From positions 248,001 through 312,000 of the forward strand of contig NW_024468249.1 of NCBI RefSeq assembly GCF_002104995.1: DNA of 64,000 nt, written 5' to 3'. Positions 22,701 through 35,415 of this stretch are shown here, one piece after another; the stretch's first letter is position 1; each line of letters begins with the position of its first letter. The notes beneath the pieces were generated by a model. The model was not told where the DNA came from and ran no database searches. It saw nothing but the letters and a program-made list of their open reading frames with translations. This DNA comes from Linderina pennispora (lineage: Eukaryota > Kickxellomycota > Kickxellomycetes > Kickxellales > Kickxellaceae). The translations under genes and the position numbers were made by a program.

Positions 22701-23815
22701 ATGAAGGCATGTATCCATCGAAAAAAATGCAAGCGACCGGCGGGATGGATGCAGAATCGGGGCGGTACAGACAGGAGCGGGATCGACCAGATGGACGGAG
22801 CCGGAAGGAAGGAGAAAATTTTTAGAGAGGAGCATTTAGGCTCGAATGCGAAATTCGAATGAGCGCTGCGGCGACGGTGCCCAGCGCTACCACATGGCGG
22901 CTCTGGATCGTGCAGTGTAAAGGCACTCGGCGTTACTAGGCTCCGCTCCTGTCTGTTTAGTCCTGCGCTGGCGTACTCCCCGTCTGTGTTGCGTGCCCAT
23001 GGAGATTAGGGCAATCTGGCAGAAGCAACAGCATAGGCAAATCCTGTAAACTAACCACGGCTCTCTGGAATGCTTCTCGAAAATAGTTGAACATCGCGAA
23101 CCTGGCCAACGGCTGCCAGAAGACCATTGAGATCGACGACGAGCGCAAGCTCCGCGTCTTCTTCGATAAGCGCATCTCGGCGGAGGTCCCGGGCGACTCG
23201 GTCGGTGATGAGTTCAAGGGCTACGTTTTCCGCATCACTGGTGGAAACGACAAGCAGGGTTTCCCCATGAAGCAGGGTGTCCTGTCTCCGGGCCGTGTCC
23301 GCCTGCTCCTGTCGAAGGGCCACTCGTGCTACCGCCAGCGCCGCACTGGTGAGCGCCGCCGCAAGTCGGTGCGTGGCTGCATCGTCGGTTCGGACCTGTC
23401 CGTCCTCTCGCTCGCTATTGTCAAGCAGGGTGAGGCCGAGATCCCGGGCCTGACCGACGCCTCGGTTCCCAAGCGCCTTGGCCCCAAGCGTGCCAACAAC
23501 ATCCGCAAGCTGTTCAACCTTACCAAGGAGGACGACGTGCGCAAGTTTGTTATCCGCCGTGAGATCCAGCCCAAGAACGCTGACAAGAAGCCGTACACCA
23601 AGGCTCCCAAGATCCAGCGCCTGGTCACTCCCCGCACCCTGCAGCACAAGCGCCGCCTGGTCACCCTCAAGAAGCGCCAGCAGGAGAAGTCCAAGGAGGC
23701 TGCCGCCGAGTACGCCAAGCTCCTGGCCCAGCGCCAGAAGGAGCACCGCGAGCGCAAGGAGGAGCTCCGCCGCCGCCGCTCGTCTGCTTCCCGCAACTCT
23801 GCCTCCAAGCAGTAA
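22701..23815 (+). CDS. RPS6: 40S ribosomal protein eS6
   Basis: Small-subunit ribosomal protein and target of TOR/S6-kinase signalling. Exon 2 (23087-23815) has [56 protein letters not shown] and [15 protein letters not shown]. It ends in an Arg/Ser-rich tail ([15 protein letters not shown]) that carries the usual phosphosites. It opens with LNIANLANG, so it lacks MK. ATGAAG at 22701-22706 followed by GCATGT fits a first exon with a GC donor. The intron 22707-23086 has a CTAAC branch site at 23051 and a TAG acceptor. The whole coding part has no frame break. Exon 2 is certain; the first exon is an inference. Confidence 0.9.
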
Positions 23816-24057
23816 AAAGTGTCAGTTTCTTTTGGATATCGGGAGAATGGAAGAATATCGCTACGCAAGCAAGAGTCCTCTCGCCAGAATTTTTTACTTC
23901 GTAGAACAAATCGTTGATTCCATGTCTTTCTCCACAAGAACTCCAGTATCAACTTCATATATCTACTTCAACATGTCTCATGTAGCTGCATGTGTTGGTG
24001 GCTGCCGCATTCTATTTCGCACATGCATTTTTGAAGCGCTGGTGCAAAGAGGACATC

Positions 24058-24958
24058 CTATTTCTTGGCCCACGGGTACTCCCACTGGCGACTGGCCAGG
24101 CGCCACATGCGCTTCTTGTTGCCCTTGGTCGCGTGCGTCACCCACTCCTCGACGCAGTGCTTGGCCTTGAACTGCGAAACAAACGCCGGGTCCCACAGCT
24201 CGCTCGCAATGCCCAGGTCCTTGCAGCACCGCATCAGCGCGTTCGACTTGCATCCCTCAGTCGCAGTGGCCAGGCCGCCTTCGTCAAAGAAATCCTGCTC
24301 GCCACGCGCCTGCGAGATGAACCGGCCCAGGCATATCCAGTGCGTACTCGCGCGACAGCGTGCGGCCCGACACCGAGTGCGCGCCGCGTGGAATCAGTCC
24401 CCACCCGCCTGGCCCAAACGCCCGGTTCAGGATCCGCCGGTACTTTATTTCGGGAAGGTAGATCAGGCCGTCGGGCTTGATCTCAATGTCAGCCTCGTCA
24501 ATCGGCGACATCAGAATATCGACGATCCGTGCGTCGAACGGCTCGGCGCCCACGCCGCTGAAGGACGTCGACCACTGCGATTCTGTCAGATAGCCCTCGG
24601 ACGGGTTAAACAGGCTGCCAGATGTGTCGGTTCCTGGCGTGCTACTATTGGAAGCAGCCTTGCTGCCGCCGTTGCTGGAGAGTGCTGAGGCGTCGTCTGG
24701 CGACCCAGAGCTGACACGCTTGACCACTGTGGAGACACGGCTGTTGCTAATGCTACGCGAGGCAGCCATGGCAAGAGCTGCTGGGCGAGCAGGCTGCTAT
24801 ATACAGGCACGTTTAGTACTATTCGTAGCCGCTGCTGCCGCCGCCGACGTGTGTAGGTGGAATTTCAGGCTCTGCTTGCCTGAATCTAGTAGCTTTACCT
24901 TAATGGCAGGGCGCAGAAGCGACAGCATCGCCGGCTTGGCCAAAGAAATCCGCTGCAT
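24058..24958 (-). CDS. MGM101: Mitochondrial genome maintenance protein Mgm101
   Basis: Rad52-related single-strand annealing protein needed to keep mitochondrial DNA. The conserved core shows [58 protein letters not shown] and ASELWDP, ending YPWAKK. One extra base near 24325 breaks the frame just before [10 protein letters not shown] first exon (24958-24899) encodes [20 protein letters not shown], a good mitochondrial presequence. It is joined in phase 0 by a 102-bp intron (24898-24797) with GTAAAG donor, TACTAA branch sequence and TATAG acceptor. Without it translation would start at 24769 and lack a targeting peptide. Confidence 0.88.
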
Positions 24959-25306
24959 TCCCGACTGTGTATGTAAAAAGCTGTTGTTCAAATGAGCGTC
25001 AGCCAAAAGTTGAGACGAAACAAAAATACGTCGCCTGTCCGACATAATCGTCGCTTGGCTCCTGTCGCGTGAGGTGGCTGCTGGCGCTCAAGGCACAGGC
25101 GCGGCTCGACGCCTGATCGGATAAAATAATTCGGGGGGATGATTGCAAAGAAATCAATTGCTCAGAAAGTATAGGAAACGACAAAAAGGACCTGATAGAG
25201 CGCCGCTGCGAGCACTACACCCTACGCACGCGCGCACTAGAGCCGCGCAGAGGCGAGCGTCAGCAGCGGTGGGGAGAGACGCAGGCCCTCTTTCGAGTGC
25301 GGCAGC
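24959..25306. other. MGM101 upstream region / actin 3' flank
   Basis: 348 bp between the MGM101 start and the actin stop, both on the minus strand. An in-frame ATG at 25045 could extend the MGM101 N-terminus by 29 residues. Otherwise I see nothing in it. Confidence 0.45.
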
Positions 25307-26788
<1,482 letters not shown>

Positions 26789-27216
26789 GGTTAAGATTTA
26801 AAGTAGTCTTTTTGGTAGTTCGCGAAAGAAAAAAAAAAGCAGAGCCTGACAACACTTGCCAAATAAGAAGGAAAAAGATGAAGAGAGAAGCGAAATAAAA
26901 CACAAGGATAAAAAATTTGAGGAAAAGGAAGCGCTGGGATGGGGGGCGGACACCGCTGCTTCTATACTTCTCCCTGAGCCCCGCGCACACCAACCGCCCG
27001 CTGCTATAGTGTTTCTGGGTTGCCACAGGAGCCAATCCGCATATCGCCCCAGACTCGCTCTCGCATCAGCTGGCGCGATGCCCAGCGTGGGCGGCGATGC
27101 CAATGCTATTTTGGTGCCTGGCTGTCGACCCCGATCCCTGCTGCCAGGCCCAGCTATTTCAGTCCGCCGCTCCACAGTCTGCTTGGTGCCTTTTTCGCCC
27201 TGGTCTAGAGCAGTCC

Positions 27217-27248
<32 letters not shown>

Positions 27249-27643
27249 CTGTCCAGTGGGGGCTTCTCCTGCAGACCGTGCTTGCAAGGTTTCCTGCAAG
27301 TGCCTGCTTGTCAGCAAAAAGAGCGCCAGCCCTCATCAATGCACCGGCCCCTGATCCGGGACGAGGGCGGGCTGCGAAATGGAGAAACGTCCCTGATTGG
27401 ACCCCGGTGACGTCGCGGCACCTGACTGGCCCTAGGCCAGCTGAGGGGTTTTTTTTAGCAGCACTGTGCTCCTTCCACCAGCCCTAAATGCACTCTCATG
27501 CGACGTGCTTGCCGGTCACATCTGGGCAGCGAGATTTCTGGTCCGCTATCCGCTACGATTTGCTTGGCGCAAAGGTCTGCTGGCCACGTGGTCACAGGAA
27601 TGGGAAGATATTGAAAAGCTGACATGAAGAAAACCCGTCTTTA
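26789..27643. other. Actin upstream region / VPS8 3' flank
   Basis: 855 bp with an A-rich stretch (about 26828-26930) and a CTG microsatellite (27216-27251). It probably holds the actin promoter. No conserved coding sequence was seen. Confidence 0.45.
27216..27251. repeat. CTG/CAG trinucleotide microsatellite
   Basis: About 12 CTG units with one TTG interruption, located in the non-coding upstream region of actin. Confidence 0.85.
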
Positions 27644-30600
27644 TTACATGTGGTGGTCGTCTTGGCGGCACTGCGGACACCGGGGGGCACTGCTGCTTGG
27701 CACCTTGGCCTTGTCGCCCTAGGCAGTGCCAATGGTACCCGTGGCCGCACCTAAACAGCTGCCACGAATGCCTTGGCGTCGTCCTCGCCGGGCAATGCTG
27801 CCGCCGCAAAGCTCGCTGTCCGCCGCTTCTGCTGCTGGCTTGTATGGACAACGATCTCGTCGTAGGCCGTGGCAGCGTTGCGCAGCTTTATCCACTGCCA
27901 TTGAGAGCTCGGGTCCTCAAAGACCTGCAAGTCGACAATGTGCAACGGGCTCTTGTCAAAGTACTGCGCGATCTGCGCCTGCAGTGCCGCCATAGCGCGC
28001 GGCTGCCGGCGGTCGACAAACAGCTCCCTATGGCACTTTTCGCAGGCAAGCTTGCCATCAGCATACCGGCTGGTCGAAGGCGCGAACGGTACCGGATGCC
28101 GCCTGTTTCTTGTCATCAGGCGATACCAGCCAGCCCTGCTTCTGGGCCTTGATCAGCCGAGCCAGCTGTGTAAACAGGTCATAGTCGACCAGAATGTTGG
28201 TCAGTGCCATCAGCTGGGCCTCGGACTTGTATGCACCGACAGCTACCGCCAGCAGATGCTTGATCTCAGCCACATCCAGTGTGCGCGTGGGCGAAATCGG
28301 CTCGTGCTTGGGCAGTACCGCCGCGTCTTCCTTGGCTGGCGCCATCAGCTCTTGCACAATGTACCGCAGCGAGATGAGGGACGATGCCGGCGATGCAACA
28401 AAGATCAGCGCATCCAGGATGTTCTGCAGCATCCACCGCTGATGCTTCAGCACAAGCTGCCACGCCGTCTGTGCCAGCGTCGGCGCCATTGTCACAGGCA
28501 TGGTGTCCAGCAGCCGGTTGGTGCTGTGCAGGTACCCGAGCACCTGCCGCAGTAGCACCAGCCAGAGATCGCACAGCTCGGACCGCACCTGGCCCTGGTA
28601 CCCAGCCTGCACCTTGGCCGCATTCGTATCGATATGGCCACTATCGATCTGTTTTTGATGCTCACGCTCTGACTGCGCCGCAACATCCTTGCCGAGCTTG
28701 GAGACTACCGCCTTGCACACCTGGATGCTGCTGCTTACACGCTGTGCCGCGATATGAAGATGGTCCTGCAGCCGCTCGCGGTCGGCATCAGCTAGGGAGT
28801 CAGAGGAGCCGCCGGACATAGTAGCTGCTGCGTCAATAGCCGTGCTAATAACAGACTTTACTGCTTCCATTTCCTTGTCTGTTTCTAGCAGCAGCGCATC
28901 CAGAGCCCCAGAGAAATCGCCCAGGCGTTGCAGCGTCCACACCAGTCCATCAATTGCTCCATAGCGCTCGCAGACCTTCTGAACAAAACTCAGTCGGAAC
29001 GGCTCTGTGCTGTCGTCTGCATGCTGCTTCAAGTACTGCAGCACCTGTCCTGGATTGAACTGGCACAAAAGCTCCAGGTATTTTTCGTGGTATTCTTGTG
29101 GGAACTTGGCGACGGGCTGGCTGCTGTTTGGTACCAGCGACTGGAACGGGTAGACAACCATGTTCTGCTCCTCAGCCAGTCCAATGTTGGGCGGGGCGCG
29201 CTCGTCAGATGCTGCCACGCCTTGGTCGATGACTTGGCGCAGCATGCCTGATGTTGATGTCGGGTCAAGCAGCGCACGCATATAGGCGAACAGCGCTGCC
29301 TGGTTGTCCTCCAGCTGGTGGATGACTGTGCCATGGTCCAACGAAGGGGCGTTTTCGACAGCATCAACAAACGTCTCGGCATCGACAGCAACCAAGGCTG
29401 CCTGCATGCTCCAGGACAAAACTGGCCACACATGCCGCAGCCTTGGGTTTGCCGCCGTCAGCAAGCTCGCGCATGGCGGAGAACACGGCGCGCCGGTACG
29501 CGTAGTCGCTGTGGTCCAGATAAGTGCCGAGTGCCTTGTCGTACTGTTCCAACGTATGGTATATATACTCGAGCACCCGGTAGAATCCGGCACTGCGAGT
29601 TGGATCAATGTAGTCGGAGAATGATCGCGGGGGGTTGAGCTTGAACAGTAGCTCAAAGGCATATTCGCGCTCAGCCCTGGTCGACGGGTCATCAAGATGC
29701 AGCAGAATGTGTGCCCATTCGGAGACGGTCTTGTCTGGCAAAAAAATGAGCGGGTACCGCGTCACATACAGGGTCAAGGCAAAGCTCGACAAGAGCCCGA
29801 TCTGTCGTGCTGTGAGTATGCAGTCGTCGCTGCCATCGCCTGTCGCTGAATTAGCGGTAGATGTGAGGACAAACATCGTGTCGACAATGATCTGCGGAAC
29901 GGACTTGACCTGGCTCGGACGACGCAATGACCGGTCACTAGACTTGTTGCCGCTCGCATTGCCTGGCTTTACGATGATGCTTATATACCCAATGAACGGG
30001 TCTTCCAACACATGCTTGAGCATGATGAGCAAGTGCTCGGTGCCAAGCTGCAGCAACGCGAGCAGCACGCTGTATGTCTTGCTGATGCTTGAAGCAGTGG
30101 GGACAGAGTCAACTGGAGGAAACACAAGCTCAACCACGCTCCTGCTGTACGTTTCTGCCAGCTCCTGCGGTTTGATCCGTTGCCCATCTGGGTAGTATCG
30201 CCCGCGGATGACCATATCCAGGTACTCAAACATGACTGTCGCTGGTGTTTCATCCTCATGCTCGATGCTGGGCGTGTCATCCGCAAGGATCTCGCGAATC
30301 GCACTGCTGGACTCGCTCACCGATCCACTGGTTCCTGTATCACTGACCATACTGATGATTGGTGCAACAGGGTCTCCTAGGCTGAGCCAGACGCGCGCAA
30401 ATGTGCGCCAGAGCTGGTACTTGCGACAACTCTGCAGGACACGATCAACATCGAATTCGCCAGGCGCCAGCTCCAGCTGCATCAGCAGTTCTCCCAGGCG
30501 CTGAACGAGCCGCGACGACGCCTTGTAGTTGTCGATCATTGCGTTAAGGATCTGAGGTGGCAGATACGTGACGCGCCCGCTCAGGATGAACGGCTCCAGC

Positions 30601-32262
30601 GTTTCCAAGTAGATCTGGGTTGATGCTGGCGACAGCAAGTACGCATCGAACACTTCGCCAAACAGAAGCCGTGAGTTTTTCGTCACCAAGCACGCTTCAA
30701 TACAAGCAACGCCCAGTGCCCGCTGCATTGCAGGGCTAGGCACGCTGCTGTCACTGCCGCCATTGTCAAACATGTCCTTCAGCGCCGAACGGATCATCTC
30801 GATCAGCTTGTTAGCCACTACTGTGTGCTGCGTCGACTCTGTATTTGCTCCAGTTCGAGGCAGCCCAACAACAATCTGCCCAGTCTGACCGGTATATAGA
30901 CCGACCGCCAGAGTGATTGCTGTAATATATTGCCTGCGCTCAGCCAAGTCCGCCAGCCGCTCAGTCCACGACAGCAGTCGGCCCGAGTAAACTGACGACG
31001 CATTGCACAGTGCAAAGACGCGGTGTTTAAACATCGTCACCATCTGCGCATACGACGGCTCGGCCTCCGTCCCCGTCGACAGTGTAACCCACGGCTGGCC
31101 AACAATGGCTCCGGGCTGTGTTGCGCATACCTCTGTCTCTTGGCCCGACGGCACCTCAACGACAAAAACACGCTGGCTGCGCGTCATGAACAGCAGCGAA
31201 TCCGCGTCGATAAAGCGACACAGCACCACGTCCTCAACTGCTGTCCACTCGACGATCTTCCGGAGCTTGATCGCTGGTCCGGCATCGAGATCAGGGGTCC
31301 ATCGCTCGTTCTCGTTGCTCCGCAATTCCAGAACAGTGATATTCGATCCCCACGAGAAGGCAAGCATGGGGTGTGAGAACGAGGTCTCAGTTGCTGCGCT
31401 ATGCTTGAGTTTCAGTGCCGGCAGCCAGCAGGCACTGCCTGCAAATGGCCGCTTGGCGAACGAGCGCTTCATGCCGCCCTGCGCTGGGGCGTGCGCATAC
31501 CGGTGCCGATACATCTGCTTGACCCCGTGCCGTGTCTTGCATACTGTCAAGCTGGCGCTGGTCAGAATCGCCACGAGCCCCATATCGTCGGTGAAGCACG
31601 TATGGCTGCCATAGGGCAATGCAGCAACCTCAAATATGATCCCAGGGTCCGTGTCAGGGCTTGACAGCTGCGTTGTGTTCAGGGTCGTGAGCAAGCGCCG
31701 CACAACATGGTGGTAAAAGACATACCCGGCTGCGCTGCAGCTGACATATCTGTGCTTGCTGATGCCAATGAAGTGCACGTACGTTATTGCCGAGCCAAAC
31801 AGGTGCCCGACCGCGGCCTTATCGCCTGTGCTGAGTGGCCGGAGTCACCGACGTAGTCGTGCTCTTGGCCAGGTCCCACAAAACAACATACCCATGCGAA
31901 TACCCAGCAACTAGCGCATCGTAGTCAGATGAAAACGCAACTGCCGATGCTGCGCCGTAGTCTGTGGTCTGCGATCCCAGCACTGTCTTTATCCGACCCA
32001 AGTAGTCGACTACGACGACCACGCCCCGCTCGGTACCTAGTGCAACGCAGTCGCGCATACTCGTTGCTGTGATCGCGCCAAACTTTTCTATTATCGCTGG
32101 CAGCTGCCCCGACAGCTCGGCCAGCAGTCGCCAGCTGAAGAACTCTGTCGTGTGCCTGGCAACGCTGTTTTCCATGTTGGCAATGCGCGCTTCGTACTCG
32201 GCCTCAGGCGACGGCTCGAGCAGTGAGAATGGGCTCGACGATTCGGTTTCTTCTATGTCCAT
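27644..32262 (-). CDS. VPS8: Vps8, CORVET tethering complex subunit (beta-propeller, alpha-solenoid, RING-H2)
   Basis: CORVET subunit that tethers Rab5-positive endosomes. The start MDIEETESSS is followed by SWRLLAELS and AIIEKFGAIT, then propeller repeats VALGTERGVVVVVDYLG and VAGYSHGYVVLWDLAKS. The central solenoid has SWTERLADLAERRQYITAI and VLQSCRKYQLWRTFARVWLS. The C-terminus carries a RING-type finger: CEKCHREL, then RCGHGYHWHC, then CPQCRQDD before the TAA at 27644. The length of about 1,530 residues fits the family. Frame changes lie near 31835, 29410, 28090, 27760 and 27715; the segment 31778-29410 is open throughout. It diverges from CUL3 across a 290-bp spacer. Confidence 0.88.
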
Positions 32263-32552
32263 TGGGTGAAGTAAATGTCCTAAAAGGAGGGCCGCGTAAA
32301 TTGAAGCAGGGAAAAACAGGTTGGAGCAGAAGAGAGGAATGCGGCTGGCAGCGCTCGGCGAGACATGCGCTTTTGCGTAGCTCCAGCGCAAAAAACATCC
32401 ATTTTTCGTCATCACCGAATCGCAGTAGCCCAGCTCTCTTGGCACACACTTTCACACACCCTTTCGTGGCCCTGCTTGCCTGCGCTCTCCGCATTTTCTC
32501 CTTCGTACACTACCCTGCTCCCTTCTTAAAGTTAAATACCACTCTGAACCGA
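32263..32552. promoter_or_regulatory. Bidirectional promoter region VPS8 / CUL3
   Basis: 290 bp separate the two divergent ATGs, so the promoters must be shared or abutting. The CUL3 side has a pyrimidine-rich leader (about 32450-32530). Confidence 0.5.
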
Positions 32553-35009
32553 ATGTCATTTGCTAACAGACGACCTGGTGGCCGCATTCTGCCTGCACGG
32601 CGCCTGGTAAGTTTCGCTCATTACGCAGCCCACCTTAGCAGGTATATATTTTCGCTGCCAAGCAATTCGGCCTCGCTAACAGTCTCGACCGTTTACCTGT
32701 GCCAGTAGACACCGCAAGTCGACCCAAAGACGCAGTTTGAAAAACTGGCCTTGGCTATAGGCGAGATATACAAGCATAATGCGTCAAAGCTGTCGTTCGA
32801 AGAGCTGTATCGGACAGCATACGGCCTGGTGCTGAGTAAAAACGGGCAGATGCTCTACGATGGCGTCAAGGGTGTCCTCGAGAGACACCTACGCGAGTGT
32901 GTTGAGACTGGCATTATGCAGTATGCAGCCAAGGCGCGAGACGAGCCCTCACTGACAAATTCTGAGCAGTTCTTGTCCAGTGTGCGGTTGCTGTGGAGCG
33001 AGCATGTCACGGCTATGCTAATGATTAAGGACGTGCTGATGTACGTGGACAAGGTGTTTGTCAGCAACGCCCGCTTGCCGTGCGTCTACGACATGGGGAT
33101 GCATGTGTTCCGAGACCAGGTCTTTCAGGGAGCCGAGTTCCGTCTTGATCTGATCACAACCACTACCCTGCTGAGCCAGATTGCCCGCGAACGGCGCGGC
33201 GAGCATATCAATAAGAGCACGATGCGCGGCATCACCAACATGCTGGTTGAGCTGCAGGACAAGGACCAAACGCGCTCGGTGTACAAGGCTACGTTTGAGC
33301 CACTGCTGTTGGCCGACACAAGGTCGTTTTACAAGGAACAGGCTGCGGATCCGTATCAGCGAACTGGGCACGGCTGAGTACGTGAAGGCAGCGCAATCGG
33401 ACATGGATCGCAGAGATGCAGCGCATCTCAGATTACCTGTCGTCAGGGACCACCGCACTGCTTCGTGAGACCGTGCTGCAGGAGCTGATATCTGCCAACG
33501 CCCAGGCAGTGCTCGACATTGAGAACGCCGGGCTAGTGCAGATGCTTGAGCAGCGCAGCATTGCGTCGCTGGCTGTTTTGTACTGCCTGTACTCTCAAGT
33601 ACCCAGCGCCGTCAAGCTGCTGCAGGACAAAGTGCATAGCCATATTGTCAGCCTTGGCGACCACATCAACGCACCGTTAGCAACAGCGGATGACGCGCCC
33701 AAGCCAGGAGCTAAGGGCAAAGGACCGCAGGAGCGACACGGACTGGCGGAGCGGACAGCGACAGCGATCCGGTGGGTGCAAGACATGTTGAAGTTGTATG
33801 ATGTCTACGAAGAGTTCCTGGTCGAGTCCTTTACGAGCAACTTGGCCATGCGCAATGCTGTCAACGATGCGTTTATCGAGACTATCAACCGAAATGCGCG
33901 CTCACCCGAGCAGCTCTCGCTGTTTATTGACGACAGTTTGAAACGCGGGCTCAAGGGCAAAGCGGAGCAGGAAGTTGAGCACATTCTCGAGCGCTCTGTG
34001 CTGCTGTTCAGGTTCCTGCAGAACAAGGACGCATTCGAGCACTACTACAAGCTGCATCTGGCAAGACGTCCTTCTGTTCGGCAGAACCGTGTCGGATGAT
34101 GCCGAGCAGAGTCTTGTGTCGAAGCTCAAGGTTGAGTGTGGCTCGCAGTTTACGCAAAAGCTCGAAGGCATGTTCAAGGATATTCAGCTATCTGCTGACC
34201 TTGTTCAGGCAGTCAAGGATGCGGATGTGCTTGCCGACACATCGTTTGACATGGGTGTGTCGGTGCTGACGCCGACGTTCTGGCCGTCGCTCTGGAGCAC
34301 TGGCGCCGACTCTAAAGAGGAGCTGCATGTCGTAGCCTAGCGAGCGTCTGGCGCAGGCTACCGATGCCGTTCACCAAAATTCTACCTAGATCGCCATTCT
34401 GGCCGGCGCCTGACATGGGAGTATTCAATGGGCAATGCCGATATCAAGGTGCATTTTGGCAGTCGCACACACGAGCTCAATGTGTCGACTTACCAGATGC
34501 TGATATTGATGCTTTTCGCAGACACCAGCGATGCTCTGACTACTGAGCAAATCCAGCAGCAGACAGGCATCCCCAGCGAGCAGCTTTCCCGGCAGCTGCA
34601 GTCGCTGGCATGTGCCAAGTACAAGATCCTGAACAAAACGCCCAAATCGCGCGATATCAGCCCCGCCGACTCGTTCGCGTTCAACAGCGACTTCCGCGCA
34701 CCGCAGTATCGCATCCGCATTCCTCTGGTAGCTGCAACCAACCACATGGAGTCTGACCGCGAGAAGGCAGCGTCCCAGGCCAAGATCAGCCAGGAGCGAC
34801 AGTTGCTGATTGAGGCTGCCATCGTGCGCATAATGAAGGACCGAAAGCAGATGATGCATGAGAACCTTGTCAACGAGACGATTGTGCAGCTCTCGCCGCG
34901 GTTCCTGCCGTCGTCGAAGAATATCAAGGAGGGGATCGGGAAGCTTATCGACCGCGAGTACTTGCAGCGGTCGCTCGATGATCCTCGACTTTACATATAT
35001 CTGGCCTAA
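32553..35009 (+). CDS. CUL3: Cullin-3 scaffold of BTB-type ubiquitin ligases
   Basis: Scaffold that links BTB adaptors to Rbx1. Exon 1 (32553-32606) encodes MSFANRRPGGRILPARRL; a 102-bp intron (32607-32708, GTAAGT...TAG) follows. Exon 2 has LSFEELYRTAYGLVLSKNG, FRDQVF, IARERRGE, ENAGLVQMLE, SPEQLSLFIDDSLKRGLKG, EQEVEHILERSVLLFRFLQ and KLKVECGSQFTQKLEGMF. The cullin-homology and neddylation region follows: STYQMLILMLF and AAIVRIMKDRKQMMHENLV, with the acceptor lysine in IMK. The C-terminus is YIYLA. Frame changes lie near 33352, 33410, 34068, 34332, 34366 and 34378; the last three are single extra bases within 50 bp. The FEELYR/CUL3 signature separates it from CUL1 and CUL4. Confidence 0.9.
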
Positions 35010-35415
35010 GGCCGTGCACTGAGGATACCAGTGACTATAGAAATATATCTGGAAGTGGGCTGCACGCACAGGCTATCACAATGCTAGTATCAAGCGCACG
35101 CCATGTGTGGAATAATGGATGGAAAAGACGGATACTGAATACATTGTAGCGAATAAGTAGAGGAAAGAGGTATTGCTAATAGGGACAGTGTGCTGTCAGG
35201 TCAATATGTATGTAAAAGAAGAGGCAGGCTGAAGGATGAAAATAAGAGGGAGAGGGAGCAACGCATGTTTTTCTTTTGATATTGCGGTAATAAATGCGAA
35301 TAAAAAATAAATTTTACTGGAAAGATAAGGTATGCAGGGTATGATGGAGAGTGGAGGAAACAGTACATGCGAGGCAACAGGATGGATAGGCACAATAGAC
35401 ATTTACTCGAACGCG
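35010..35415. other. Convergent 3' flanks of CUL3 and the WC-2-like gene
   Basis: 406 bp, AT-rich, between two convergent stop codons. I see only low-complexity A-rich sequence. Confidence 0.45.

Noticed and set aside
23051-23746. Minus-strand ORF of 231 codons opposite eS6
   Set aside because: Leu/Val/Ala-rich shadow of a ribosomal protein gene with biased codons.
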